This document shows positions 43,444 to 51,770 of a DNA stretch of 64,000 nucleotides, piece after piece. Numbering within the stretch: the stretch's first letter is position 1; every line of letters starts with the position of its first letter. Below the pieces are notes generated by a model. That model was given only the letters and a program-made list of their open reading frames with translations, made no database searches and was not told the DNA's origin. The translations under genes were made by a program, and so were the position numbers. Origin of the DNA: Micropruina glycogenica (GTDB lineage: Bacteria > Actinomycetota > Actinomycetes > Propionibacteriales > Propionibacteriaceae); the NCBI RefSeq assembly GCF_039524395.1, contig NZ_BAAAGO010000024.1. One strand, 5' to 3'.

Positions 43444-44768
43444 CAGATCGACCAGTCCAGGGTCTCGGCTTCGAACTCGTCGCCACCGAGCGTGGTGCGC
43501 ACCATGCCGGCTGCCAGCGTGCTGCCCATCTGCGGGTCGACCAGCAGAAACGCGCCGGTGCGCCGCGAGTCGGAGTAATTCTCGGCCACGATCGGGGCGG
43601 CCAGCCTGATGCTCACCCGGCCGATGTCGTTCAGCGTCAACGCCTCGGCCGGCACGGGTGCCAGGGTGTCGAGGTCGAGCCGTCCCTTGATCTCTTTGAC
43701 GATGCCCTGCACGGTGCGGGTGGTGTGCTTGAGCAGCACCTTCGAACCGGGCCGCAGGGCGCGATCCGACAGCCAGCAGACCAGTCCGTCGACGTCTTGG
43801 GTGGGGCTCGGCGCGTCGTCGGCGCCGGCGATCAGCTCGCCGCGGGTGATGTCGACCTCGTCGGCCAGCCGCAGCGTCACCGACATGGGCGCGAACGCCT
43901 CGGTCAACTCGGTGCCGGCGAAGTCGATGCCGACGACGGTGGTTTCGCGGCCGGCCGGCAGCACGCGCACCCGGTCGCCCACCCGCACCACACCCGAGGC
44001 GATCTGGCCGGCATAACCGCGGTATTCGGCGTATTGCGGGTCGAGCGCCGCGGCCTGCGGTCGAATGGTCAACTGCACGGGGAACCGGAACGATTCGCTC
44101 TCGACCGGACCGCCCGCGGGCAGGTCTTCGAGCAGTTCGAGCAGGCTCGGGCCGTCGTACCACGGGGTGCGCTCGGAGCGGTCGACGATGTTGTCGCCCA
44201 GCAGCGCCGACACCGGCACCACGCGCACGTCGTCGACGCCAAGGCCCTTGGCCACCTCGGCCAGTTCGGCGGCGACGGTTTCGAAGCGGGAATGGTCGAA
44301 GTCGACCAGGTCGATCTTGTTCACCGCGAACACCAGGTGCGGCACCCGCAGCAGCGCGGCCACGGCCAGGTGCCGGCGGGTCTGTTCGAGCACGCCCTTG
44401 CGCACGTCGGTGAGCAGCACGAGCACGTCGGCGGTCGACGAGCCGGTGACCGTGTTGCGGGTGTACTGCACGTGTCCGGGGCAGTCGGCCAGCACGAACG
44501 TGCGCTTGGCGGTGGCGAAGTAGCGGTAGGCCACGTCGATGGTGATGCCCTGCTCACGCTCGGCGCGCAGGCCGTCGGTGAGCAACGCCAGGTCGACGAT
44601 GCCCAGCCCCTTCTCACGGCTGACCCGCTCGACGGCGTCCAACTGGTCGGTGAGCACCGATTTGGAGTCGTGCAGCAGCCGGCCCACCAGGGTCGACTTG
44701 CCGTCGTCCACGCTGCCGGCGGTCGCCATGCGCAGCAGGGTGCCGCGGGTCGCAACTGCGCTGCTCAT
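43443..44768 (-). CDS. cysN: Sulfate adenylyltransferase large subunit (GTPase)
   Basis: 441 aa. GTPase motifs: G1 ATAGSVDDGKSTLVGRLL, G3 DCPGHVQYTRN, G4 AVNKIDLVDF, and the EREQGITIDVAYRYF switch I. GTP hydrolysis drives APS formation from sulfate and ATP by CysD. No APS-kinase (CysC) domain follows, which fits a pathway that reduces APS directly. One-base overlap with the upstream cysHD gene. Confidence 0.95.
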   Translation of the reverse strand: MSSAVATRGTLLRMATAGSVDDGKSTLVGRLLHDSKSVLTDQLDAVERVSREKGLGIVDLALLTDGLRAEREQGITIDVAYRYFATAKRTFVLADCPGHVQYTRNTVTGSSTADVLVLLTDVRKGVLEQTRRHLAVAALLRVPHLVFAVNKIDLVDFDHSRFETVAAELAEVAKGLGVDDVRVVPVSALLGDNIVDRSERTPWYDGPSLLELLEDLPAGGPVESESFRFPVQLTIRPQAAALDPQYAEYRGYAGQIASGVVRVGDRVRVLPAGRETTVVGIDFAGTELTEAFAPMSVTLRLADEVDITRGELIAGADDAPSPTQDVDGLVCWLSDRALRPGSKVLLKHTTRTVQGIVKEIKGRLDLDTLAPVPAEALTLNDIGRVSIRLAAPIVAENYSDSRRTGAFLLVDPQMGSTLAAGMVRTTLGGDEFEAETLDWSI

Positions 44769-46525
44769 CAGAAGTAGCCCTCTTTCTTGCGGTCTTCCAT
44801 GGCGGCCTCGGTGAGGCGGTCGTCGGCACGGGTGGCGCCGCGTTCGGTGATGCGGGTGGCCGCCACCTCGGCCAGCACGTCGGCCACGTTGGCGGCGTCG
44901 GACTCGACCGCACCGGTGCACGACATGTCGCCCACGGTGCGGTAGCGCACGGTGCGGGTCACCACCTGTTCGGACGGCCTGGGCTGCGACACCTCGCCGA
45001 CCGCCAGCCACATGCCGTCGCGGCTGAACACCTCGCGCTCGTGGGCGTAGTACAGGGCGGGCAACTCGATGCCCTCGGCCTCGATGTAGCGCCACACGTC
45101 GAGCTCGGTCCAGTTGCTGAGCGGAAAGACTCGGACGTGCTCGCCGGCCCGGTGCCGCGGGTTGTACAGGTTCCACAGCTCCGGACGCTGGTTGCGCGGG
45201 TCCCACTGCCCGAACTCGTCGCGCAGGCTGACCACGCGCTCTTTGGCGCGGGCCTTCTCTTCGTCGCGCCGTCCGCCGCCGAACACGGCGTCGAAGCGGC
45301 CCTCGGCGATGGCGTCCAGCAGCGGCTGGGTCTGCAGCGGGTTGCGGGTGCCGTCGGGGCGTTCGAGCAGCCGTCCGTCGTCGATGTAGTCCTGCACCTT
45401 GGCCACGATCAGCCGGACGCCCAGCCGCTCGACCTCGGCGTCACGGTAGGCGAGCACCTCGGGAAAGTTGTGGCCGGTGTCGACGTGCAGCACGGGGAAC
45501 GGCACGGGTGCGGGCCAGAACGCCTTGGCGGCCAGGTGCAGCATGACCACCGAGTCTTTGCCGCCCGAGAACAGAAGCACCGGCCGCTCCAGCTCGGTGA
45601 CCGCCTCGCGAATGATGTGGATCGCTTCGGACTCGAGTTCTTTGAGCTGCGAGAGCCGCCGCGTCGAGTTCACCTCGTTGGTCGATCTTGTCGAGACCCT
45701 CTCGGCCAGCGGAGGGGCCTCGACGGGCTCGACCGACGGGGTGAGGTTGAGGTTCTGCAGCGCGCTCACGAAGGTGGTCTCCAGGGTGATCGGGGGCTCG
45801 TCGGCCTGCACGTGCAGCCCGCATTCGGTCTTGGCCAGACCGGCCCAGCGGCCGGCCCGGGGGTCTTCGCCCGGCGCCACGGGGCGGGTGCAGGGGGCGC
45901 ACCCGATGGACGGGTACCCCTGCGTGAGCAGGGGATTGGTCGGCACCGAGTGGGTGGTGGCGTAGTCGAGCAGCTCGTCGAAGCTCCACGCGGCGATGGG
46001 GTTGATCTTCACCATCTGGTGGCCTTCGTCCCACTCCACCAAAGCGGTGTTGGCGCGCAGGGCATTGTCTTCACGGCGCACGCCGGTGACCCACGCCTCG
46101 TAGCCGGCCAGGGTCTCGTTGATCGGGTCGACCTTGCGCAGCTGGCAGCACAGCGTCGGTTCGCGGTCGTGCAGCTTGGCGCCGTACTGGGCGTCTTGGG
46201 AGGCCACGGTCTGTTTCGGCAGCACGTCGACGATGGTCACCGGGGCGTTGCGGGCCAGCGAGTCACGGGTCTCGATGGTTTCGGCGAAGTGGTAGCCGGT
46301 CTGCAGAAACAGCACGTCGACGCCGGGCAGGTGCCGGGCTATCAGGTGCGGCACCACGCTGTCGCCGGCCATCGAGCACGCCACGGCGACCCGTCCGGCG
46401 AAGTGCGCGGCGGTCCACGCGGCGACATCGTCGGCCGTCCAGTCGGCTGAGTCGGCCTGAGCCTGTGCGACCAGCGCCTTCAACTCGGCGACACTGCGCC
46501 GCCCGGTGGCCACCTGGGCGGTCAT
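44768..46525 (-). CDS. cysHD: Fused APS reductase (CysH) - sulfate adenylyltransferase small subunit (CysD)
   Basis: 585 aa, two enzymes in one frame. Residues 1-245 are an assimilatory APS reductase: CSMAGDSVVPHL, TLCCQLRKVDP, GCAPCTRPVAPGEDPRAGRW and KTECGLH; the four Cys (CC ... CxxC) bind [4Fe-4S], marking APS rather than PAPS as substrate. Residues about 288-585 are a full-length CysD: SQLKELESEAIHIIREAV, LLFSGGKDSVVMLHLAAKAF, HVDTGHNFPEVLAYRD and VFGGGRRDEEKARAKERV. Between them lie 40 residues, of which 263-286 (PSVEPVEAPPLAERVSTRST and on) are a dispersed repeat. A GTG at 45673 could still start CysD alone, though without a clear Shine-Dalgarno. Confidence 0.9.
   Translation of the reverse strand: MTAQVATGRRSVAELKALVAQAQADSADWTADDVAAWTAAHFAGRVAVACSMAGDSVVPHLIARHLPGVDVLFLQTGYHFAETIETRDSLARNAPVTIVDVLPKQTVASQDAQYGAKLHDREPTLCCQLRKVDPINETLAGYEAWVTGVRREDNALRANTALVEWDEGHQMVKINPIAAWSFDELLDYATTHSVPTNPLLTQGYPSIGCAPCTRPVAPGEDPRAGRWAGLAKTECGLHVQADEPPITLETTFVSALQNLNLTPSVEPVEAPPLAERVSTRSTNEVNSTRRLSQLKELESEAIHIIREAVTELERPVLLFSGGKDSVVMLHLAAKAFWPAPVPFPVLHVDTGHNFPEVLAYRDAEVERLGVRLIVAKVQDYIDDGRLLERPDGTRNPLQTQPLLDAIAEGRFDAVFGGGRRDEEKARAKERVVSLRDEFGQWDPRNQRPELWNLYNPRHRAGEHVRVFPLSNWTELDVWRYIEAEGIELPALYYAHEREVFSRDGMWLAVGEVSQPRPSEQVVTRTVRYRTVGDMSCTGAVESDAANVADVLAEVAATRITERGATRADDRLTEAAMEDRKKEGYF
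45668..45739 (-). repeat. Dispersed repeat forming the CysH-CysD linker
   Basis: An imperfect inverted pair of the TCGACNAGCTCGACC family: TTGGTCGATCTTGTCGAGACCCT and GGGGCCTCGACGGGCTCGACCGA. Translated on the minus strand as PSVEPVEAPPLAERVSTRST. Related copies are at 6120-6209 and 26449-26500. Confidence 0.75.
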
Positions 46526-48219
46526 CGCAGCGCCTGTTCGTCTGAGCGCTTGGCCCAGGCCGAGAACGTCTCGCCCTTATCGCGCGAGTCGACGAAGCTG
46601 CGCACCACGCGCTCGACGTAGGCGGGCAGTTCCTCGGCGCTCACCTTCAGGCCACGGACGGTGCGACCCAGGCCCGGGTCTTCGCGATCGGAGTTCGCCA
46701 GCCCGCCGCCCAGATGCACCTGGTAGCCGAACTCGGGCTCGCCGTCGGCGCCGGTGAGGATCTGACCCTTCAGGCCGATGTCGGCGGTCTGAATACGGGC
46801 GCACGAGTTGGGGCAGCCGTTCAGGTTCAGCGTGATCGGCAGTTCGAGCTTGACGTCGCTGAGCCGGTTCTCGAGCTCGGCGATGGTGGCGGTGGCGGTG
46901 TCCTTGGTGTCGACGAACGCGAGCTTGCAGAACTGAATGCCGGTGCACGCCATGGTGTTGCGGCGAAACGGGCTGGGGTCGGCGAACAGGCCGAGCTCAC
47001 GCATCGCCTCGACCACGCCGGCCACCTCGTCGCCGGGCACGTCGAGCAGCAGGATCTTCTGGTGCGGGGTGAACCGCACCCGTTGCGACCCGGCCGCCTC
47101 GGCGATGTCGGCCACCTGCGACAGAATCGTGCCCGAGACCCGTCCGACCGTGGGGGCGAAGCCGATGAACTTGCGGCCGTCCTTCTGGTCGTGCACGCCG
47201 ACGTGGTCACCGGCGTACGGCGCGGGGGCCGGGGGCGGGCCGTCGGGCAACTCGTAACCCAGGTACTCGTCCTGCAGCACCTGGCGAAACTTCTCGGGGC
47301 CCCACTCGGCCAGCAGAAACTTCAGCCGGGCCTTGTTGCGCAGGCGGCGGTAGCCGTAGTCGCGAAAGATGCGGACGACCCCGTGCCACACCTCGGGCGC
47401 CTGCGCCTCGGTCACGAACACGCCCAGCCGCTCGGCCAGTCGCGGCGCCACGCTCAGCCCGCCGCCGACCCACAGGTCGTAGCCCGGGCCCAGTTCGGGG
47501 TGCACGACGCCGACCAGTGAGATGTCGTTGATCTCGTGCACCACATCGAGGCTGGGGTGGCCGGTGACCGCACTCTTGAACTTGCGCGGCAGGTTCGAGA
47601 TGTCGGGGTCGCCGATGAACCGCTCCACGATCTGATCGATCACCGGGGTGGGGTCGATGATCTCGTCGGCGGCGATGCCGGCGACGGGGGAGCCGAGCAC
47701 CACCCGGGGGCAGTCGCCGCAGGCCTCGGTGGTGATCAGGCCGACGGACTCCAACCGGCGCCAGATCTCGGGCATGTCTTCGACCCTGATCCAGTGCAGC
47801 TGAATGTTCTGCCGGTCGGAGATGTCGGCGGTGTCGCGGGCGAAGTCGATGCTGATCTGCGCGATGGTGCGCAACTGCTCGGTGCTGGCGGCGCCGCCGT
47901 CGATGCGCACCCGCAGCATGAAGTATTTGTCAGAGAGCTCGTCGGGGCCGAGCGAGGCCGTGCGGCTGCCCGAGATGTCTTGCCGCCGCTGGGTGTAGAG
48001 GCCCATCCAGCGAAACCGGCCATGCAGGTCGTCGGTGGGAATCGAGTCAAAGCCCTCTTTGGCGTAGACGTTGATGATGCGGTCGCGCACGTTGAGCGGG
48101 TTGTCTTCGGCCTTGAACTCTTCGTTGTGGTTGAGCGGCGTGGTGCCGTCGACCAGCCACTGGCCCTTGCTCTGACCTTCGCGCGGGGGTCTGACCCGGG
48201 CGGGCGCGGATGTGTTCAT
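46522..48219 (-). CDS. sir: Ferredoxin-dependent sulfite (or nitrite) reductase
   Basis: 565 aa with duplicated sulfite/nitrite reductase half-domains. The siroheme/[4Fe-4S] ligands are in NTMACTGIQFCKLAFVDTKD and NLNGCPNSCARIQTADIG. Tyr in WMGLYTQRRQD and Cys in ITTEACGDCPRVVLGSP match the pair known to be cross-linked in mycobacterial NirA/SirA. Being first in an operon with CysH-CysD and CysN, sulfite to sulfide is the likely reaction. The ATG at 48219 has AGGAG just upstream; an upstream start would add 11 residues. Stop overlaps cysHD by ATGA. Confidence 0.93.
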   Translation of the reverse strand: MNTSAPARVRPPREGQSKGQWLVDGTTPLNHNEEFKAEDNPLNVRDRIINVYAKEGFDSIPTDDLHGRFRWMGLYTQRRQDISGSRTASLGPDELSDKYFMLRVRIDGGAASTEQLRTIAQISIDFARDTADISDRQNIQLHWIRVEDMPEIWRRLESVGLITTEACGDCPRVVLGSPVAGIAADEIIDPTPVIDQIVERFIGDPDISNLPRKFKSAVTGHPSLDVVHEINDISLVGVVHPELGPGYDLWVGGGLSVAPRLAERLGVFVTEAQAPEVWHGVVRIFRDYGYRRLRNKARLKFLLAEWGPEKFRQVLQDEYLGYELPDGPPPAPAPYAGDHVGVHDQKDGRKFIGFAPTVGRVSGTILSQVADIAEAAGSQRVRFTPHQKILLLDVPGDEVAGVVEAMRELGLFADPSPFRRNTMACTGIQFCKLAFVDTKDTATATIAELENRLSDVKLELPITLNLNGCPNSCARIQTADIGLKGQILTGADGEPEFGYQVHLGGGLANSDREDPGLGRTVRGLKVSAEELPAYVERVVRSFVDSRDKGETFSAWAKRSDEQALR

Positions 48220-48276
48220 GAGACTCCTGACAATGGGCGACTCGCGCGTCACGCGGGTCGTGGTGAGGCTGACGAC

Positions 48277-48363
48277 TCAGGCGCAACACATCGCGCTGCT
48301 GTGCACGCGCAGCAGGTCGACGTGACGGCGGGTCACGAAGAGCGGCTGATGCAGGCAACGCAT
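48277..48363 (-). CDS. 28-aa cysteine-rich leader peptide of the sulfur operon
   Basis: Reads MRCLHQPLFVTRRHVDLLRV then HSSAMCCA, ending in Cys-Cys-Ala before TGA. It lies 57 bases upstream of the sulfite reductase start on the same strand. The pattern VTRRHVDLLRV plus C-terminal Cys codons is that of the small putative leader peptides found before sulfur-metabolism genes in many actinobacteria. Ribosome stalling at the Cys codons when charged tRNA-Cys is scarce would couple operon expression to cysteine supply; that mechanism is inference here. Confidence 0.85.
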   Translation of the reverse strand: MRCLHQPLFVTRRHVDLLRVHSSAMCCA

Positions 48364-48471
48364 GCTGCGACGGTACACAGCAGAACTGCGTGCGCTTGAA
48401 TCGGTGAAGCCAAACCAGCTCAATGGTACTACTTATTGCCTGTGGTGCCCGCCATCTTGTTCGCTACTGAC

Positions 48472-49281
48472 ATGGCGAACCCCTACGCCACCGACCTCGT
48501 CGAGGTGGGTGAGCTGCGCCTGTACGTGGAGCAGTACGGCGATCCGGACGGCCCGGCGACGCCGCTGCTGCTGCACGGCGGGCTGTTCGACATCGAACTT
48601 CAGTTCGGCGCGTTGCTGCCGGGGCTGTCGGCCGGCCGCCGGGTGATCGCGGTGGAGTTTCAGGGGCATGGGCACACCAACGACCTCGACCGGCCGTTCT
48701 CGAGTGCAGCCTTCGCCGGCGACGTGCTCGGCGTGCTCGACCACTTGGGCCTCAATTGCGTGGACGTGTTCGGCTTCAGCGTGGGCGGTGCGGTCGCGCT
48801 CGAACTCGCCGTGCGGCGCCCCGAGCGGGTGCGGCGCCTGATCGCCTCGTCGGTGTCGTTTCGGGCCTCGGGAATGCGCGGCAGCGAGAACGCCCAGGCC
48901 GTCGGCGAGATGAAGGTCGAGATGATCGCCGGCACCCCGATGGAGGCGGCCTACCTGGCCAAGTCGCCGCACCCAGACCACGAGCACCTGCAGGGGCTGC
49001 TCGACAAGCTGGGCGCCACCTACGCGGGCGGCTTTCCCGACTGGGCCGACGACGACATTCGCGGCATCGCCGCACCCACCCTGATCACCGTCGGCGACGC
49101 CGACATGGTCAGCCTCGACCACGCCGTGGAGTTCCTGCGGTTGCGCGGCGGCGACGTGAACGGCGACTTCGACGGGCTGCCCGCCTCGCAACTGGCCGTC
49201 TTTCCGGGCACGTCACACTTCACGGGCATCGGCCGAACAGACCTGGTGATCGACGTCGTGGTGCCGTTCCTCGACGCGTAG
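48472..49281 (+). CDS. Alpha/beta hydrolase
   Basis: 269 aa. Oxyanion region LLLHGGLFDIELQF, nucleophile elbow VFGFSVGGAVALEL (GxSxGG), a likely acid in VGDADMVSLDH and catalytic His in FPGTSHFTGI. Full-length fold without signal peptide. The intergenic stretch to the sulfur operon (48364-48471) carries an A/T-rich CAATGGTACTACTTATTG that may hold both promoters. Substrate unknown. Confidence 0.88.
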   Translation: MANPYATDLVEVGELRLYVEQYGDPDGPATPLLLHGGLFDIELQFGALLPGLSAGRRVIAVEFQGHGHTNDLDRPFSSAAFAGDVLGVLDHLGLNCVDVFGFSVGGAVALELAVRRPERVRRLIASSVSFRASGMRGSENAQAVGEMKVEMIAGTPMEAAYLAKSPHPDHEHLQGLLDKLGATYAGGFPDWADDDIRGIAAPTLITVGDADMVSLDHAVEFLRLRGGDVNGDFDGLPASQLAVFPGTSHFTGIGRTDLVIDVVVPFLDA

Positions 49282-49290
49282 TCTTCGCAT

Positions 49291-50799
49291 GTGAATGAGG
49301 TGGACCAGAAGTCGGCCGTGCCGCATCTTCGTCCACCCACCCCCGAAACGCTGCGCAGGTACTGGCACGACATCGTCACCGCCTGGCGGGTGCCGGCGGT
49401 CAAGCGCGGCCTGCTCGCCACCACCTTGTTGTTCCTGGGTTCGCTGACCCCCGCCTACCTGCCGCAGAACAGCCCGTGGTGGGCCCCCATCAGAGCGCTG
49501 GGCTGGGACACCTGGCCGGCGAAGGTGCTCGGTACGGCCATGGTGGTCGCTGCGGTGGTGCTGCTGGTGGACGCCTGGTTCAGGCTCCGCCCCGGCCTCT
49601 ATCTGGACTTCAAGCACTGGGCCGTCGGCCTGATCTGGAGCCTGCCGCTGTTGCTGGCCCCGCCGATCTTCAGCCACGACGCTTACAGTTACGCCGCGCA
49701 GGGCTGGCTGCTGCACAACGGGCTGAACCCGTACGAAACCCCCGTCAGCGTGCTGCCGGGGGCGTTCGCCGATCAGGTCGCCTGGGTGTGGCGCTACACG
49801 CCCGCGCCCTACGGGCCGCTCAGCCTGCAGATCTCGCACCTGATGGTGGTGCTGGGCGGGCTCAACCCCTACTACTCCACGCTGCTGATGCGTATTCCCG
49901 CGCTGATCGGCGTGGTGCTGATCGTCTACTTTCTGCCGCGGCTGGCGGCCCGGATCGGGGCCGACGTTCAACTCGCCGCGTGGTTCTCAACCATCAACCC
50001 GCTGCTGATCATCGACCTGGTGGGCGGCATGCACAACGACGGGCTGATGATCGGGCTGATCATCGTGGCCCTCTACATCGCCCAGGTGCGGCCCGAATGG
50101 TTCTGGCTGGCCGCGATCGTGGTGGGGGTGGCGGCGGCGATCAAGCAGCCGGCCCTGCTGGCCGCCTACCCGGTGGCCCTGGTCGGCCTGCCCTGGCGGT
50201 GGAACACCGCGCACGTGCTGAACAAGCTCGGACGCGCGGCGGTCAGCTCCGTCATCGCCGTCGCCACCTTCGTGGCCATCTCGTTGGCCACCGGGCTGAA
50301 CTTCGGCTGGATCAACGCCCTCGACGTGCCCGGCCGGGTCGTCACGCTGGCGCCCTTGTCGCTGATCGGGGAAGGCATTCGGCTGCTCTGCGTGGCCGCC
50401 GGACGCCCCGAACTGGGCACCCAGATCGCCGGCGGCCTGCTGGTGGCCGGCGTGGTGGCGTCCGCTCTTATCGTGGCGTACCTGGCGGTGACGGTGGCAC
50501 GGCGCCGTCCAGTCACCTTCTTGAGCTGGTCGTACCTGGTGATCGCCCTGCTCGGCCCGGCCATGCACTCGTGGTACCTGCTGTGGGGCGGCCTGCTGCT
50601 GCCGTTGACCAGGCCCACCGAGCGCGTCCAGCGAATCGCGGTGGGGGTGACCAGCGTGCTGCTCGGCTACGGCGCGGGCAACCTGGCCTGGCGCAACGAC
50701 ACCGGCATCGCCCTGGGTCTGGCCGGGCTTGCGTTGATCATCACCCTGCTGGTGCGCTACTTCGACGAACATCGCAAGGCAGCGAAGGAGACGCCATGA
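49291..50799 (+). CDS. mptB: Polyprenol-phosphomannose-dependent mannosyltransferase (MptB-like, GT-C)
   Basis: 502 aa, about 12 hydrophobic segments. The GT-C signature region is FSHDAYSYAAQGWLLHNGLNPYETPVSVLPG followed by RYTPAPYGPLSLQISHL, and INPLLIIDLVGGMHNDGLMIGLI is typical of MptA/MptB. In corynebacteria and mycobacteria the enzyme adds alpha-1,6-mannose to lipomannan cores. The GTG lies six bases after TAGTCT (49279-49284), giving a leaderless mRNA. Its stop overlaps the next gene (ATGA). Confidence 0.86.
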   Translation: MNEVDQKSAVPHLRPPTPETLRRYWHDIVTAWRVPAVKRGLLATTLLFLGSLTPAYLPQNSPWWAPIRALGWDTWPAKVLGTAMVVAAVVLLVDAWFRLRPGLYLDFKHWAVGLIWSLPLLLAPPIFSHDAYSYAAQGWLLHNGLNPYETPVSVLPGAFADQVAWVWRYTPAPYGPLSLQISHLMVVLGGLNPYYSTLLMRIPALIGVVLIVYFLPRLAARIGADVQLAAWFSTINPLLIIDLVGGMHNDGLMIGLIIVALYIAQVRPEWFWLAAIVVGVAAAIKQPALLAAYPVALVGLPWRWNTAHVLNKLGRAAVSSVIAVATFVAISLATGLNFGWINALDVPGRVVTLAPLSLIGEGIRLLCVAAGRPELGTQIAGGLLVAGVVASALIVAYLAVTVARRRPVTFLSWSYLVIALLGPAMHSWYLLWGGLLLPLTRPTERVQRIAVGVTSVLLGYGAGNLAWRNDTGIALGLAGLALIITLLVRYFDEHRKAAKETP

Positions 50800-51731
50800 C
50801 CGACGTGCTGTTCGAGGTGCAGGGCGGCGTCGGCCGCATCACGCTCAACCGGCCACGGGCCATCAACGCGTTGACCACGGCGATGCTTGCCGACATCGGC
50901 GAGCAGCTCAGTGCGTGGCGCGACGAGCCGTCCGTCGAGCGGGTACACCTGGTGGGCGCGGGCGAGCGCGGGCTGTGCTCGGGCGCCGACGTGCGCACGC
51001 TGCGCGCCGACGTGCTCGAGCGCGGTGAGGTGTCGGCCGAGGTGTTCTTCAGCGTCGAGTACGCGGTCGACGCCCTGATCGCGACGTATCCCAAGCCGAT
51101 GCGCGCCGATCTGTTCGGCATCACGATGGGCGGCGGACTGGGGTTGAGCGCCCACTGCTCCGAGCGGGTCGTGCGGGCCGACAGCCGGCTCGCCATGCCC
51201 GAAACGATCATCGGGCTGTTCCCCGACGTCGGGCTGCTGTACGAGCTGTCGCGGGCGCCCGGTGAGTTGGGCACCCATCTCGCGCTCACCGGCGGCAGTG
51301 TCGGCGCTGAGGACGCGGTGCTGGTCGGGTTGGCCGACCGGGTCGAGGGTGAGGCGCCGTCCGGGGTGCTGATCTGGCACCAGCCGTGGATCGACGAGTG
51401 CTACGCCGGCGACGACCCGCTGGCGATCGTGCAGCGGCTGGCCGAGCACGACGACCCCGAGGCCAGGGCCACCGCCGACGTGCTTCGACAGCGGTGCCCG
51501 TTCGCGGTCGCGGTCAGCCTGGCGGCGATCCGCCGGGCCGCCCTGCTGCCCGACGTGATGAGCGTGCTGGCGCAAGACCTGGTGCTCGCGGTGCCGATGG
51601 TGCTACGGCCCGACTTCGCCGAGGGCGTGCGAGCCCAGTTGGTCGACAAAGACCGCAACCCGTCGTGGCGCCCGGCCCGGCTCGAAGACGTCGACCCCAC
51701 CGAGGTGGCGGCGCTGTTCGACGACCTCTGA
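50796..51731 (+). CDS. Enoyl-CoA hydratase/isomerase family, 3-hydroxyisobutyryl-CoA hydrolase-like
   Basis: 311 aa crotonase fold: GRITLNRPRAINALTTAML, oxyanion GLCSGADVRTLRAD and FGITMGGGLGLSAHCSERVV, acidic MPETIIGLFPDVG. The C-terminal VDKDRNPSWRPARLEDV is characteristic of 3-hydroxyisobutyryl-CoA hydrolases (valine breakdown). Somewhat shorter than the usual 340-360 aa, mostly in the middle. Coupled to mptB by an ATGA overlap, which has no obvious metabolic meaning. Confidence 0.85.
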   Translation: MTDVLFEVQGGVGRITLNRPRAINALTTAMLADIGEQLSAWRDEPSVERVHLVGAGERGLCSGADVRTLRADVLERGEVSAEVFFSVEYAVDALIATYPKPMRADLFGITMGGGLGLSAHCSERVVRADSRLAMPETIIGLFPDVGLLYELSRAPGELGTHLALTGGSVGAEDAVLVGLADRVEGEAPSGVLIWHQPWIDECYAGDDPLAIVQRLAEHDDPEARATADVLRQRCPFAVAVSLAAIRRAALLPDVMSVLAQDLVLAVPMVLRPDFAEGVRAQLVDKDRNPSWRPARLEDVDPTEVAALFDDL

Positions 51732-51770
51732 GCAGCCCGCTGGTCGAGCGTGTCGCGGCCCGGGTGCTGG

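Noticed and set aside
42736..44163. Longer (475-aa) start for the chelatase gene
   Set aside because: The first 235 residues are Arg-rich and out of frame with cysN, which encodes clear GTPase motifs there; the ATG at 43443 overlaps the cysN stop and gives a normal CbiX length.
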